Assembly: GCA_947453825.1 (NCBI GenBank)
Contig: CANGHN010000002.1
Location: 1 to 48,996, forward strand
Source: Betaproteobacteria bacterium
Lineage (GTDB): Bacteria > Pseudomonadota > Gammaproteobacteria > Burkholderiales > Burkholderiaceae
Direction: 5' to 3'
Length of the DNA stretch: 48,996 bases
Below are positions 38,687-48,816 of the stretch, one piece after another (within the stretch, counting starts at the first letter, position 1; each line of letters starts with the position of its first letter). The translations under genes and the position numbers were made by a program. Under the pieces are notes generated by a model. That model did no database searches. It was not told the origin of the DNA and was given only the letters and a program-made list of their open reading frames with translations.

Positions 38687-39187
38687 TTAATTCGTGGCGA
38701 TATCCGTGAAATCGAGACCAACAAATTTACTGCGTGCAAAAATAAGTGGCTCTTTATCTGGATAATTTTTGAGATTGATGACTTTAGCAACGATGATGTT
38801 GTGATCGCCACCAACATGAACAGAGATCGTTTCGCACTCATAGTAGGCGACACAGTGATCAATTTGAGTAAGGCCGCTAGCGCTTAATTTGTGGCCAACG
38901 CTGGAAAACTGATCTACCTTGATGGTGGCAAAGTGCATTGCCAAATCTTCTTGAGAGCGCTCAAGCACATGAATCAGATGTTTTTTGCCAACCTCAACCC
39001 AGGGCATGAGGCGCGATTGTTTCTTCAGGCTCCACAAGATTAGTGGCGGCTCTAAAGAAACGCTATTGAAGGAGCTGATCGTGATGCCGTGATGATTTTG
39101 ATCCTCATCAAGACAGGTAATCACGGTGACCCCAGTTGCAAAAGATGCAAACCCCTTGCGAAGCTCCTGTGAGGTGAAAGGGGCCAT
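38687..39187 (-). CDS. Flavin reductase-like FMN-binding protein
   Basis: This 166-residue protein matches the flavin reductase (HpaC/RutF-like) split-barrel family: FRKGFASFATGVTVIT-type start (here LRKGFASFATGVTVIT), then GITISSFNSVSLEPPLILWSL, the FMN-binding core, and HNIIVAKV near the end. Such proteins supply reduced FMN to monooxygenases or act as oxidoreductases themselves. No monooxygenase partner is encoded nearby, so the role is open. It sits 20 bp upstream of the GST gene on the same strand. Confidence 0.88.
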   Translation of the reverse strand: MAPFTSQELRKGFASFATGVTVITCLDEDQNHHGITISSFNSVSLEPPLILWSLKKQSRLMPWVEVGKKHLIHVLERSQEDLAMHFATIKVDQFSSVGHKLSASGLTQIDHCVAYYECETISVHVGGDHNIIVAKVINLKNYPDKEPLIFARSKFVGLDFTDIATN

Positions 39188-39197
39188 TAGTCTTTGC

Positions 39198-39482
39198 TTA
39201 CTTTGCTTCAGTAGAAATCGTTGTGCCTGGAATAGGGATCAACACTTCATTTTCTTCGGCTCTAACGCACTTGAAGCGATATTCCTTGCCTGCTTTAGAG
39301 ATAAAGCTGGCGCCCACATAGTAATCATCCTTACAGACCTTGTTTGCATAGTCCATCACGGACTGCGCATCAGCCCCGGAGGTGATGAGGCGCATGTTTC
39401 CCATGGACATATTGACCTGAGTTGAATAGCATCCAGCCAATAAAGAGCCAGAGATCGCAGTTAATAGTAGAATTTTTTTCAT
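39198..39482 (-). CDS. Small lipoprotein of unknown function
   Basis: This 94-residue product starts at ATG 39482 (MKKILLLTAISG), supported by a strong GGAGG 6 bp upstream; an in-frame ATG at 39503 is less likely. It has a lipoprotein signal with lipobox LAGC (Cys18), then a soluble part with two further cysteines (VCKDDYY and FKCVRAEENE), which could form a disulfide. I recognise no named family. The gap to the flavin reductase gene is 10 bp, so co-transcription is likely. Confidence 0.8.
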   Translation of the reverse strand: MKKILLLTAISGSLLAGCYSTQVNMSMGNMRLITSGADAQSVMDYANKVCKDDYYVGASFISKAGKEYRFKCVRAEENEVLIPIPGTTISTEAK

Positions 39483-39569
39483 GGAAGCCTCCATAATTAG
39501 CAATGCTCGTTAGGATAAACCTATTGGGGAAAAGTTGCGGGGAAATACCTCGATCTATAAGGAAGAGAC

Positions 39570-40553
39570 ATGTTTAAAGCAATATTGATTAATAAAGACG
39601 ACCAGGGATATCGCGCCGAGCTGGGCCAGGCAGATGAGGCCAGCCTTCCAGAGGGCGACGTGCGGGTTAAGGTTCTCTATTCCACCCTGAACTACAAGGA
39701 TGGCTTGGCGATCACCGGCAAGGGCCCTGTTGTGCGAAGCTTTCCAATGGTTCCGGGGATTGATTTTGCTGGCGAGGTCATCGAAAGCTCTAGCCCGGAC
39801 TTTAAGGCTGGCGACATGGTGCTTCTCAACGGTTGGGGTGTTGGTGAAGGCCATTGGGGTGGCCTAGCTCAGCAGGCAAGGGTTAAGGCTGATTGGTTAA
39901 TTCCGTTACCAAAGGGATTTACAGCTAAGCAAGCTTTGGCAATTGGTACGGCAGGTTATACCGCCATGTTGTGTGTGATGGCTTTACAAAAACATGATCT
40001 CAAGCCAAGCGATGGCGAGGTCTTGGTCACTGGCGCTGCAGGCGGTGTGGGAAGTTTTGCAGTTGCTTTGTTAAGCAAGCTAGGTTTTAAGGTAGTTGCT
40101 AGTACCGGCCGTATGGCCGAGGCAGATTATCTGAAGAAATTAGGCGCTGCTGAAGTCATTGATCGCACTACTCTGTCAGAGCCAGGTAAGCCTTTGGCAA
40201 AAGAGCGTTGGGCTGCAGTCTTAGATAGTGTTGGCAGTCATACATTAGCCAATGCTTGCGCGCAAACCAAAAGCAATGGCGCAGTTGCTGCTTGTGGTCT
40301 TGCACAGGGTATGGATTTTCCAGCATCTGTAGCACCATTTATTTTGCGGGGCGTTACTTTATATGGCGTTAATAGCGTTACCGTCCCACGGGCAAAACGA
40401 ATTGCAGCTTACGAACAGTTAAGCAAACTAGTGGACCTAAAGACTTTAGATGAGATCTCTCATGAAATTACTTTAGAGGAGTCTCTCAAGTATGCAAAAG
40501 AGTTGATGGCTGGTAATGTTCGTGGTCGCTTGATTGTTGACGTCAACAAATAA
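39570..40553 (+). CDS. acuI: AcuI/YhdH-type NADPH acrylyl-CoA reductase family protein
   Basis: This 327-residue zinc-free medium-chain reductase fits the AcuI/YhdH group, which reduces acryloyl-CoA to propionyl-CoA with NADPH. Evidence is the N-terminal YSTLNYKDGLAITGKGPV and VPGIDFAGEV blocks, GWGVGEGHWGG, and the Rossmann motif VTGAAGGVGSFAVALL; the zinc-ligand cysteines of alcohol dehydrogenases are absent. No DMSP lyase or CoA ligase gene lies nearby, so a role in acrylate detoxification is inferred only from the family. AAGGAAGAG precedes the ATG. The sequence upstream shows no firm promoter. Confidence 0.88.
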   Translation: MFKAILINKDDQGYRAELGQADEASLPEGDVRVKVLYSTLNYKDGLAITGKGPVVRSFPMVPGIDFAGEVIESSSPDFKAGDMVLLNGWGVGEGHWGGLAQQARVKADWLIPLPKGFTAKQALAIGTAGYTAMLCVMALQKHDLKPSDGEVLVTGAAGGVGSFAVALLSKLGFKVVASTGRMAEADYLKKLGAAEVIDRTTLSEPGKPLAKERWAAVLDSVGSHTLANACAQTKSNGAVAACGLAQGMDFPASVAPFILRGVTLYGVNSVTVPRAKRIAAYEQLSKLVDLKTLDEISHEITLEESLKYAKELMAGNVRGRLIVDVNK

Positions 40554-40565
40554 GTTACAAAATAT

Positions 40566-40742
40566 TTACGATGTTGTTTGAGGTTTGCGTTCTTCCAGTT
40601 TTGAGCAAATCTCAAGCTTCTCGGCATTGGAAAGTTGAGACCACTCTGCGATTTCATTTAGCGTGCGATAGCATCCACGGCAATAGCCATTTTCAGGATT
40701 GATATCGCACCAATTGATGCAGGGTGACGGGACGGTTATCAA
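40566..40742 (-). CDS. DUF1289 four-cysteine mini-protein
   Basis: This 58-residue protein starts at TTG 40742, with AGG 7 bp upstream, and contains the DUF1289 pattern PSPCINWCDINPENGYCRGC (Cys8, Cys12, Cys21, Cys24), followed by RTLNEIAEWSQLSNAEK. The four cysteines could bind zinc or an Fe-S cluster. The open frame extends to 40817, but those extra residues are hydrophobic and overlap the divergent hydrolase gene, so they are unlikely to be translated. Function of the family is not established. Confidence 0.82.
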   Translation of the reverse strand: MITVPSPCINWCDINPENGYCRGCYRTLNEIAEWSQLSNAEKLEICSKLEERKPQTTS

Positions 40743-40785
40743 AACAAGCCTAGATGTAAAAAGAGTAATAAAAAAGAAAATAACT

Positions 40786-41865
40786 ATGAGTAAACCAACC
40801 ACTGCCGAAAGCGCCATTCATTATCCCTTAGGCGAGACACTTCCGCCGACCGGCAGCTCTGTTGAGCTAGCCCCTGGTGTGCGTTGGCTCAGAATGCATT
40901 TACCGTTTGCTCTAGACCATATCAATCTTTGGCTATTACGCGATGAAATCAATGGAGTGACTGGTTGGACAATTATTGATTGCGGTATTGCTAATGATGA
41001 GACCAAGGCTGCATGGGAGCAAATATTTGCAAGTCAACTAGATGGCTTACCTGTATTGCGTGTGTTAGTAACTCATATGCATCCTGATCATGTTGGCTTA
41101 GCGCAATGGCTTTGTGAGAAGTGGCAAGCGCCACTTTGGATCTCCATGACAGATTACTTAACTGCGCAGTGGTTAAGTTGTAAGGAGGGCGGTGCCGCAG
41201 TGGGAGCTCGTGCTGGTGGTGGTGGATCTGCAGATCATTTTCAAAGACATGGCTTAAGTTCCCCAGAAGATCTAGAAAAAATTCGGGCGCGCTCTAGTTA
41301 CTACAGCAATATGGTCCCAGGTGTGCCAAGACAATATCGGCGTATTCTGAATGGCGAGCATATTTTGATTGGCGGGCATCAGTGGCAAGTCATCATGGGA
41401 TACGGCCATGCACCCGAGCATGCTTCTCTCTATTGCCAAAAACTGGGAGTATTAATTTCTGGAGATATGCTCTTACCTCGCATCTCTACTAACGTCAGTG
41501 TTTTCGATGTGGATCCTGATGCAGATCCATTGGGCTTGTACTTAGACTCGATTGCCAAATATTTAGTGCTACCTGAAGATACTTTAGTGCTGCCTTCACA
41601 TGGCAAACCTTTTACGGGTATGAAGCCCCGTATTGCACAATTAAATGCCCATCATGATGAGCGCTTGGCAGAAACTTTGAGTGCTTGTAAAAAACCGGCA
41701 ACTGCTCGTGAGATAGTCCCGGTTTTATTTAAACGTGAGTTAGATATTCATCAGCTGACGTTTGCCATGGGTGAGGCTATTGCTCATCTGAATTACCTAC
41801 TTCGTCGAGGTAAGTTGCATCGCCAGCTTTGCGACGACGGCGTGTTGCGCTTTTCCGTGGCTTAG
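40786..41865 (+). CDS. Metallo-beta-lactamase-fold hydrolase
   Basis: This 359-residue protein has the MBL metal motif THMHPDH (His97, His99, Asp101, His102), then GHAPEHASLYC and GDMLLPRIS, and a C-terminal helical domain (HDERLAETLSACKKPATARE, then HLNYLLRRGKLHR) typical of a bacterial subgroup near glyoxalase II and related thioesterases. The start at ATG 40786 (MSKPTTAESA) is preferred over one at 40699, whose extension is basic and lies in the region read divergently as DUF1289. Its 3' end overlaps phaM, on the other strand, by 89 bp. Substrate unknown. Confidence 0.87.
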   Translation: MSKPTTAESAIHYPLGETLPPTGSSVELAPGVRWLRMHLPFALDHINLWLLRDEINGVTGWTIIDCGIANDETKAAWEQIFASQLDGLPVLRVLVTHMHPDHVGLAQWLCEKWQAPLWISMTDYLTAQWLSCKEGGAAVGARAGGGGSADHFQRHGLSSPEDLEKIRARSSYYSNMVPGVPRQYRRILNGEHILIGGHQWQVIMGYGHAPEHASLYCQKLGVLISGDMLLPRISTNVSVFDVDPDADPLGLYLDSIAKYLVLPEDTLVLPSHGKPFTGMKPRIAQLNAHHDERLAETLSACKKPATAREIVPVLFKRELDIHQLTFAMGEAIAHLNYLLRRGKLHRQLCDDGVLRFSVA

Positions 41866-42226
41866 CTTTAGTAGTTTTGGTGGCGCTTTCTTCCGAGGGT
41901 CCGCTAGCAGCAGCTCCTGCAGCTGAAACGGCATCACCGAAGGATTTCAGGGCCATCATGGTTGCGTGCTGGACTTCAAGACCCTGAATAGTCGATTTGA
42001 GGATATTGAGATTGAGATTAAGCCAGTTCTCAACGCTTTTAAGGTCTTTAATCCGTTTTTCAAGCTCTTCTACGTCTAAACCCGGGAAGGCTGAGGCAAA
42101 GCCGCCAGCAGCCTTGGAAGGGTCTGTAGTGAAGGGAAATTGACCTGCTTGACCAGCAGCGCCCTGCCCCCACATTGTTTTAAACATTTCAAGGCTTTGA
42201 TTAAATTCAGGAATTGTTCCAAACAT
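41777..42226 (-). CDS. phaM: PhaM-type PHB granule-associated protein
   Basis: This 149-residue protein matches the PhaM group: MFGTIPEFNQSLEMFKTMWG at the N-terminus, the conserved PGLDVEELEKRIKDLKSVENWL helix (about 50-70), and a lysine/arginine-rich tail (KAKPRKSATRRRRK, about 120-134). In Ralstonia, PhaM activates the PHB synthase and ties granules to the nucleoid through its basic tail. It is shorter than the Ralstonia protein (about 260). The last 89 bp lie antisense within the MBL-fold gene. No pha synthase is in this window. Confidence 0.88.
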   Translation of the reverse strand: MFGTIPEFNQSLEMFKTMWGQGAAGQAGQFPFTTDPSKAAGGFASAFPGLDVEELEKRIKDLKSVENWLNLNLNILKSTIQGLEVQHATMMALKSFGDAVSAAGAAASGPSEESATKTTKAKPRKSATRRRRKAGDATYLDEVGNSDEQ

Positions 42227-42270
42227 AAGGGCTCCAGGTTAAATAAAAACTCGCTTTTCCAATAGAATAA

Positions 42271-42291
42271 GGGATTCTAGAGATTAATCCC
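42271..42291 (+). promoter_or_regulatory. Hairpin in the metH leader
   Basis: GGGATT (42271-42276) pairs with AATCCC (42286-42291) around a 9-base loop, ending 9 bp before the metH ATG. A TAGAAT -10-like box is at 42263-42268. No Shine-Dalgarno is visible before the ATG, so initiation may be leaderless or regulated. The short stem alone is weak evidence; it could equally be an operator. Confidence 0.25.
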
Positions 42292-42300
42292 GGTTCAGCA

Positions 42301-43365
42301 ATGCAATTTAATGGTTTATCCCAGCCTTACACGCGTGGTCAGGCTCTACCCGAGCTACTAAAGCAGCGCATCCTGATTTTGGATGGTGCGATGGGTACGA
42401 TGATTCAGCAATACAAACTCACTGAAGCCGATTATCGCGGCTTGCCGGGCAATACACGCTTTGCTGATCACCCTGGTGATATCAAAGGTAATAACGAACT
42501 TCTAGTTCTGACGCAAGCGCAAATTATCAGCAAGATTCATGAGCAGTATTTGGATGCGGGTGCAGACATTATTGAAACCAATACTTTTGGTGCCACTTCA
42601 GTAGCTCAAGAAGATTACAAGATGGCTGGTTTAGCGCGAGAGATGAATGAAGTCTCAGCTAGGCTGGCTCGCGCAGCTTGTGAGAAATACAGCACTCCTG
42701 ATAAACCACGTTTTGCTGCTGGCGCGATTGGGCCAACGCCAAAAACGGCAAGCATTTCGCCCGACGTCAATGATCCTGGTGCACGTAACGTTACCTTTGA
42801 TGCTCTGCGTGCTTCTTATCGTGAGCAAATTGAAGGATTATTCGCAGGCGGAGTAGATTTATTTTTAGTAGAAACAATTTTCGATACGCTAAATGCTAAA
42901 GCGGCGTTGTTTGCGCTTGACGAATTCTTTGAAGAAACGGGTGAGCGTTTGCCGGTGATGATTTCTGGAACGGTGACGGATGCTTCCGGTCGTATTTTGT
43001 CTGGTCAAACAGTTGAAGCATTTTGGAATAGCTTGCGTCATATTAAGCCACTCACTTTTGGCCTCAACTGCGCCTTAGGGGCAGCCTTAATGCGACCTTA
43101 TATTGCAGAGTTGGCGCGTATTTGTGATGTAGCAATTTCTTGTTATCCCAACGCAGGTCTGCCCAATCCGATGAGCGATACTGGCTTTGACGAAACTCCG
43201 GATATCACCTCTAGTCTTGTAGATGGCTTTGCTAAAGATGGTTTAGTCAATCTCGTAGGGGGTTGTTGCGGAACTACGCCCGATCATATTCGCGCCATTG
43301 CCAACGCAGTTGCCAAGCGCAAGCCTCGTGCTTTCTATCGTGAAAATACAGAGGCAGCAGCATGA
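42301..43365 (+). CDS. metH: Methionine synthase, homocysteine-binding module (split MetH, part 1)
   Basis: This 354-residue protein is the N-terminal S-methyltransferase domain of cobalamin-dependent methionine synthase as a separate gene. The zinc ligands are visible: Cys256 in FGLNCALG and Cys322-Cys323 in [21 protein letters not shown] at residues 28-37 is the barrel's first strand. The stop overlaps the start of the second part (ATGA), so subunits should be made in equal amounts. E. coli MetH is one chain of 1227 residues; 354 plus 916 gives a similar total. The split is known in Burkholderiales. Confidence 0.96.
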   Translation: MQFNGLSQPYTRGQALPELLKQRILILDGAMGTMIQQYKLTEADYRGLPGNTRFADHPGDIKGNNELLVLTQAQIISKIHEQYLDAGADIIETNTFGATSVAQEDYKMAGLAREMNEVSARLARAACEKYSTPDKPRFAAGAIGPTPKTASISPDVNDPGARNVTFDALRASYREQIEGLFAGGVDLFLVETIFDTLNAKAALFALDEFFEETGERLPVMISGTVTDASGRILSGQTVEAFWNSLRHIKPLTFGLNCALGAALMRPYIAELARICDVAISCYPNAGLPNPMSDTGFDETPDITSSLVDGFAKDGLVNLVGGCCGTTPDHIRAIANAVAKRKPRAFYRENTEAAA

Positions 43366-46112
43366 GTAAGTTAGATCAAAAACAGATGCCTGCAATGAAG
43401 TTATCTGGACTCGAGCCATTTAATGTGACTGCTGATGTTAGATTTGTAAATATCGGTGAGCGCACTAATGTCACTGGGTCCAAAGCATTCGCTCGCATGA
43501 TTTTAAATAATCAGTTTGATGAGGCCCTGGTAGTAGCAAGACAGCAAGTTGAAAACGGTGCGCAAGTGATCGACATCAATATGGATGAGGCCATGCTCGA
43601 TTCAGAAGCAGCAATGACACGCTTCTTGAATTTGATTGCATCCGAACCCGATATTGCTCGTGTACCGATCATGATCGACTCCTCTAAATGGAGCGTGATT
43701 GAAGCTGGGTTGAAGTGTATCCAAGGAAAACCGATTGTTAATTCAATCTCTTTGAAAGAGGGCGAAGAACCCTTCAGAAAGCAAGCACGTTTAATTCGTC
43801 GTTATGGCGCCGCTTCAGTTGTGATGGCTTTTGATGAAGTTGGTCAAGCAGATACCTTTAAGCGCAAAACGGAAATTTGCCAACGTTGTTACAACATCTT
43901 GGTCAATGAAATTGGCTTCCCCGCTGAAGACATTATTTTTGACCCTAATATCTTTGCGATTGCGACAGGTATTGAAGAGCATGACAACTATGCAGTGGAC
44001 TTTATTGATGCCACTCGCTGGATCAAAGAAAATCTTCCTGGTGCCAAAGTCAGTGGCGGTGTTTCAAATGTGAGCTTCTCATTTCGCGGCAATGATCGCG
44101 TGCGTGAAGCCATTCATACGGTATTTCTGTATCACGCTATTCAAGCGGGCATGGATATGGGTATTGTTAACGCTGGCCAGTTGGGCGTTTACGCTGACCT
44201 TGATCCTGAGCTGCGCGAGCGCGTTGAGGATGTCGTTCTCAATCGCTTCAAAGAAAAAGAAGGCAAAACGCCTACTGAGCGCCTCTTAGATATTGCTGAT
44301 CAGTTCAAAGGTGGGGGCGCTAAGCAAGTTGAAAACTTAGTGTGGCGTGAGGCGCCAGTGCGTGAACGCCTAACGCATGCCTTGGTACATGGCATCACTA
44401 CTTTTATTGAGGAAGATACCGAAGAGTTGCGCGCAGAAATTATGGGCAATGGTGGCAGGCCAATCGAGGTTATTGAAGGCCCCCTCATGGATGGTATGAA
44501 TGTTGTTGGTGACCTATTTGGTGCTGGCAAGATGTTCTTGCCTCAAGTGGTTAAGAGTGCGCGCGTAATGAAGCAGGCGGTTGCCATACTCATTCCTTAT
44601 ATCGAAGAAGAAAAGCGTCAACATATTGCATCAGGTGGAGAAGCCAAAGCTAAGGGCAAGATTGTGATGGCTACAGTCAAAGGCGACGTCCACGATATTG
44701 GTAAAAATATTGTGACTGTAGTGTTGCAATGTAATAACTTTGAAGTTGCCAATATGGGCGTCATGATCCCTTGTGCTGAGATTCTGAAGCGTGCCAAGGA
44801 AGAGAAGGCAGACATTGTTGGGCTATCAGGCTTAATTACACCTTCGCTTGAAGAGATGACTTATGTTGCGCAGGAGATGCAACGTGATGATTATTTCCGC
44901 GAGCGCCAAATTCCACTCATGATTGGTGGGGCTACAACCTCGCGTGTTCATACTGCCGTGAAGATTGCTCCACATTACGATGGTCCAGTTGTATATGTTC
45001 CAGATGCATCCCGCTCAGTATCAGTCGCCTCTAGCTTGCTCTCAGACGAGAGTGCTCAGAAGTTTATTCAAGATTTACGCGATGACTATGTCCGTATTCG
45101 TGAGCAACATGCTAATAAAAAAGCTGCCCCAACGATTTCATTAGCGGCTGCTCGCAAGAATCGGGAGATGATTGATTGGTCGGCTTATGTTCCTGAAAAA
45201 CCAAAGTTCATTGGCCGTCGCGTATTCAAAAATTTTGCGCTCAGTGATATTGCAAAATATATCGACTGGACACCATTCTTCCAAACTTGGGATTTAGCTG
45301 GTAAGTTCCCGGCTATCTTAGATGATGAGGTTGTTGGCATTGAGGCACGCAAGGTCTTTGAAGATGCGAAGGTATTGCTCGATAAGTTGATCAAGGGCCA
45401 ATGGTTGCAAGCAGATGCCGTAGTGGCGTTTTATCCAGCCAATACAGTTGGCGATGATATTGTTTTGTATAGCGATGAAGCGCGAGAGCATCCACTTTTT
45501 GTATGGCATAACTTACGTCAACAGGCAGAGCGTCCGATTATTGATGGCGTTCGCAGGCCGAATCGTTGTCTTGCTGATTATGTCGCGCCAAAAGATTCTG
45601 GAGTAGCAGATTACTTAGGTTGTTTTGCGGTAACTACAGGCCATGGGGTAGAAAAGAAAGTGGCGGAGTTTCAGACTAAGCACGATGATTACAGCGCCAT
45701 TATGTTGAAGGCCTTAGCCGATCGATTGGCTGAGGCATTTGCTGAGTTGATGCACCATCGTGTGCGCACTGATTTGTGGGGCTATGCCACCGATGAGATC
45801 TTGACTAATGATCAAATGATTGACGAACAGTACCGCGGTATTCGTCCAGCACCTGGTTATCCAGCTTGTCCAGCTCACGAAGTTAAGAAAGATTTATTAA
45901 GAGTGATTGGATCTGAAGATATTGGGATGACCTTAACGGAGTCTATGGCCATGAATCCAGCTTCTAGCGTGAGTGGTTTTTACTTGGCTCACCCAGATGC
46001 GCGTTACTTCAATGTCGGGAAGCTGTCTGTTGATCAGGTAGAAGATTTGGCTCAGCGTCGCGGTGAATCAGTTGAAGATGTCCGCCGCCAGTTAGCTAGT
46101 TTGTTGGATTAA
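43362..46112 (+). CDS. metH: Methionine synthase, folate, B12 and activation modules (split MetH, part 2)
   Basis: This 916-residue protein carries the remaining MetH modules. The pterin-binding barrel starts at about residue 25 ([26 protein letters not shown]). The cobalamin cap and Rossmann domain follow, with the B12-ligand His444 in [12 protein letters not shown]. The SAM-binding activation domain (about 590-900) includes [15 protein letters not shown]. It transfers the methyl of 5-methyl-THF to homocysteine in complex with part 1, and reactivates with SAM. It depends on B12, but no cobalamin riboswitch is visible upstream of part 1. The end overlaps the convergent DUF1840 gene by four bases. 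Confidence 0.97.
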   Translation: MSKLDQKQMPAMKLSGLEPFNVTADVRFVNIGERTNVTGSKAFARMILNNQFDEALVVARQQVENGAQVIDINMDEAMLDSEAAMTRFLNLIASEPDIARVPIMIDSSKWSVIEAGLKCIQGKPIVNSISLKEGEEPFRKQARLIRRYGAASVVMAFDEVGQADTFKRKTEICQRCYNILVNEIGFPAEDIIFDPNIFAIATGIEEHDNYAVDFIDATRWIKENLPGAKVSGGVSNVSFSFRGNDRVREAIHTVFLYHAIQAGMDMGIVNAGQLGVYADLDPELRERVEDVVLNRFKEKEGKTPTERLLDIADQFKGGGAKQVENLVWREAPVRERLTHALVHGITTFIEEDTEELRAEIMGNGGRPIEVIEGPLMDGMNVVGDLFGAGKMFLPQVVKSARVMKQAVAILIPYIEEEKRQHIASGGEAKAKGKIVMATVKGDVHDIGKNIVTVVLQCNNFEVANMGVMIPCAEILKRAKEEKADIVGLSGLITPSLEEMTYVAQEMQRDDYFRERQIPLMIGGATTSRVHTAVKIAPHYDGPVVYVPDASRSVSVASSLLSDESAQKFIQDLRDDYVRIREQHANKKAAPTISLAAARKNREMIDWSAYVPEKPKFIGRRVFKNFALSDIAKYIDWTPFFQTWDLAGKFPAILDDEVVGIEARKVFEDAKVLLDKLIKGQWLQADAVVAFYPANTVGDDIVLYSDEAREHPLFVWHNLRQQAERPIIDGVRRPNRCLADYVAPKDSGVADYLGCFAVTTGHGVEKKVAEFQTKHDDYSAIMLKALADRLAEAFAELMHHRVRTDLWGYATDEILTNDQMIDEQYRGIRPAPGYPACPAHEVKKDLLRVIGSEDIGMTLTESMAMNPASSVSGFYLAHPDARYFNVGKLSVDQVEDLAQRRGESVEDVRRQLASLLD

Positions 46113-46429
46113 ACACCCCACAATATCGGCTCTTGCTTGGCATTAGCCTGCTTCATCAGCTCGAGAAAAGGGTAAGCTCTTTGGCCAAGGCGATCTGCAG
46201 ACTTGGGCTTTTCTGCAGCTTCATCAGTCCCGCTATTGGGTTTCTGTGAACGCTCTTCCAAGTCTTTCAGAATGGCTGTTTCTAGAGCAATGATGAGTTC
46301 AGGAAGCCGTTCGGCAGTGAAGACGCCCCTAGGTTCCAGCGGTCGACCCAAAATGTCAAAAATCCGCTTAGTCAGGTCCGCCAGCATGATGACGTCAGGA
46401 CCTGCTTTGGAGCGAAATTGATAGATCAT
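46109..46429 (-). CDS. DUF1840 family protein
   Basis: This 106-residue protein matches DUF1840: [31 protein letters not shown] start, followed by a [19 protein letters not shown] helix and a charged, probably disordered tail. The family is largely proteobacterial, with no established function. It is divergent from argS, with 35 bp between start codons, so a shared promoter region is likely. Confidence 0.88.
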   Translation of the reverse strand: MIYQFRSKAGPDVIMLADLTKRIFDILGRPLEPRGVFTAERLPELIIALETAILKDLEERSQKPNSGTDEAAEKPKSADRLGQRAYPFLELMKQANAKQEPILWGV

Positions 46430-46464
46430 TTCATTAGCTTACCACCTGATAAACTCACTCTCCT

Positions 46465-48192
46465 ATGTTGCTGACTAATAAAAATCGTCTAATTGAGATG
46501 CTCAGTAGCGCTCTACAGGGTATCGCGCAGGAGCGCGGCTTGGCAGAAGTGCCCATGCCTCGCCTTGAGCGCCCTAAGGCCGTAGATCATGGCGATGTCG
46601 CCTGTAATATCGCCCTCCAGCTTTCGAAAGCATGGAAGCTCAATCCTCGAGAATTAGCCCAGGCTTTAGTAGAGCGTTTACAAAAAGAGCCAGGTTTTGA
46701 TCGGCTCATTGCATCCTGCGAAATTGCTGGACCCGGCTTTATCAATTTCCGCTTAAGTAATGTTGCTAAAACAGCAGTGGTAGGCGAGATTCTTTCTGCT
46801 GGTACTCACTTTGGCATACTTACTCAAACCAATCCCTCAGTGCCAAGCGCTATGATTGAATTTGTTTCAGCAAATCCGACTGGCCCATTGCATGTGGGTC
46901 ATGGTAGGCAGGCTGCTTTAGGTGATGCCCTTGCTAATTTATTAGCTACTCAAGGAATTAAAGTGCATCGTGAGTTTTATTACAACGATGCTGGTGTACA
47001 AATTGCAAACTTAGCTTTATCTGTCCGGGCACGTTTACAGGGCTTAAAACCAGGCGATGCTAATTGGCCAGAGCAAGCTTATAACGGTGAATATATTGCA
47101 GAGATTGCTACGGCATTTAAAGCCTCTCCTGAATTTCGTGATGACCTTGAGGCCATTCGCCAATTTGCAGTTGCGTACTTGCGTAATGAGCAAGATATCG
47201 ATTTGAAAACTTTTGGTGTGCAGTTTGATTGCTATTACCTAGAGTCGTCCTTATATACCGATGGCAGTGTTGCCCAAATTGTTCAGGATCTTCAAGGTAT
47301 TGGTAAAACCTACGAAGCGGATGGTGCCTTATGGCTTAAGACGACCGACGATGGTGACGATAAAGATCGCGTGATGCGAAAGTCTGATGGCAGCTTTACT
47401 TATTTTGTGCCCGATGTGGCTTATCACGCGAGTAAGTGGAATCGTGGCTTTAAGAAAGTCATTAATGTTCAAGGTAGCGATCATCACGGCACCATTGCTC
47501 GTGTACGTTCTGGCTTGCAAGGGGTTGCACAAAAGCGTGGTTGGGATCTCCCGAAAACTTATCCAGACTACGTCTTACATAAAATGGTGACAGTCATGCG
47601 CCATGGTGAAGAAGTGAAAATTTCTAAGCGAGCAGGTTCCTATGTCACCGTCCGTGATTTAGTGGAATGGTCTGGTGGCGTTACGCCAGAAATGACTGCA
47701 GATGAAAGATCCTTGGCATTGCAACGGGGTCGAGATGCGGTTCGTTTTTTCTTAATCTCTCGTAAAGCCGATACAGAATTTGTTTTTGATATTGACTTGG
47801 CCCTGCAGCAGAACGATGAGAACCCCGTGTTCTACGTGCAATATGCCTATGCCCGTATCAGCTCAATTTTGCAGCAATGGGGCGGTCAAACTTCAGACTT
47901 AGCGGCAGCTGACTTATCTTTATTACAAAGCAAGGCTGCAGATCATCTCTTGCGTCGTTTAGCTGAGTACCCAGAAGTGTTGACAGATGCCGCTGCAGAG
48001 CTAGCTCCGCACGCGCTTGCTTTTTACCTACGAGATTTAGCGGGCGACTTCCATACTTTTTACAATGCTGATCGTGTTTTGGTAGATGATGAAAGCCTAA
48101 AGCGGGCCCGTTTAGCTTTGTTATGCGCTACGCGGCAAGTGCTGCAGAATGGTCTAAAGGTATTAGGGGTATCTGCTCCAGCGAAGATGTAA
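46465..48192 (+). CDS. argS: Arginyl-tRNA synthetase
   Basis: This 575-residue class I synthetase charges tRNA(Arg). The HIGH motif is HVGH at residues 143-146 ([15 protein letters not shown]), and the second signature is the KMSK equivalent in [13 protein letters not shown]. An N-terminal Add-1 domain for tRNA recognition (residues about 1-110) and a C-terminal anticodon-binding domain ending [12 protein letters not shown] complete the family layout. It heads an apparent argS-SPOR-dsbA unit, an order familiar from Burkholderiales. Confidence 0.97.
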   Translation: MLLTNKNRLIEMLSSALQGIAQERGLAEVPMPRLERPKAVDHGDVACNIALQLSKAWKLNPRELAQALVERLQKEPGFDRLIASCEIAGPGFINFRLSNVAKTAVVGEILSAGTHFGILTQTNPSVPSAMIEFVSANPTGPLHVGHGRQAALGDALANLLATQGIKVHREFYYNDAGVQIANLALSVRARLQGLKPGDANWPEQAYNGEYIAEIATAFKASPEFRDDLEAIRQFAVAYLRNEQDIDLKTFGVQFDCYYLESSLYTDGSVAQIVQDLQGIGKTYEADGALWLKTTDDGDDKDRVMRKSDGSFTYFVPDVAYHASKWNRGFKKVINVQGSDHHGTIARVRSGLQGVAQKRGWDLPKTYPDYVLHKMVTVMRHGEEVKISKRAGSYVTVRDLVEWSGGVTPEMTADERSLALQRGRDAVRFFLISRKADTEFVFDIDLALQQNDENPVFYVQYAYARISSILQQWGGQTSDLAAADLSLLQSKAADHLLRRLAEYPEVLTDAAAELAPHALAFYLRDLAGDFHTFYNADRVLVDDESLKRARLALLCATRQVLQNGLKVLGVSAPAKM

Positions 48193-48201
48193 GATGAGGA
48201 A

Positions 48202-48816
48202 ATGATGAAAAAATCAAATCAATCCACTGGCTTTGTGAAGCACGATGGCAGTAAACAAGGTCAATATGGTGGCACCCTCCTAGGTTTCATTTTGGGTTTA
48301 GGGGCTGGCCTAGGCATTGCCTTTGTGATTGCGTTTTATCTTTCTAAAAATACCCCCCAAGAAAGACCTGGAGTTCGTGCACCGAGTCTACCTTTGATAA
48401 TTAAGCCTGCTACTCCTGCAGAGGGAGAATCTGCAGCGCCTGTAGAGCAGTTGGATTTAAATAAACCTTTGCAAGGTAAACAACCTGCTGCACCCGCTGC
48501 CGATCCAATTGGCGATTTAGCGAATGGTAAGAAGCCTGCTGAAGTTACAGCACCTCCAGCCCCAGCGGCAAAGGCAGATTTTATTTATTTCTTACAAGTA
48601 GGCGCATTCGTTAAGCGTGCTGATGCGGATGCACAAAAAGCCAATTTAGCCATTCAAGGCATACAAGCCCAATTAAGTGAAGTCACTAGTGATGGCAGCA
48701 CTCTTTGGCGTGTGCGTGTCGGTCCCTACAACAGCGTTGATGAGAGCAATCCTGTGCGCGATAAATTAAATAGCCTAGGCATTAAACCAACCTTGATTAA
48801 ATCTAATAAACCATGA
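48202..48816 (+). CDS. SPOR-domain membrane protein
   Basis: This 204-residue protein has a cytoplasmic N-terminus, one membrane helix (about 25-47), a Pro/Ala/Lys-rich periplasmic linker (about 50-125), and a C-terminal SPOR domain (about 125-203; FLQVGAFVKRADADAQ and LWRVRVGPYNSVDES). SPOR domains bind denuded glycan strands at division septa, so a septal location is expected. The partner and exact role are unknown. The stop overlaps the dsbA start (ATGA). Two adjacent ATGs (48202, 48205) could start it. Confidence 0.93.
   Translation: MMKKSNQSTGFVKHDGSKQGQYGGTLLGFILGLGAGLGIAFVIAFYLSKNTPQERPGVRAPSLPLIIKPATPAEGESAAPVEQLDLNKPLQGKQPAAPAADPIGDLANGKKPAEVTAPPAPAAKADFIYFLQVGAFVKRADADAQKANLAIQGIQAQLSEVTSDGSTLWRVRVGPYNSVDESNPVRDKLNSLGIKPTLIKSNKP

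Noticed and set aside
40699..40817. Longer versions of both the DUF1289 protein and the MBL hydrolase in the divergent region
   Set aside because: The extensions overlap each other, match neither family, and better starts exist (TTG 40742 and ATG 40786).
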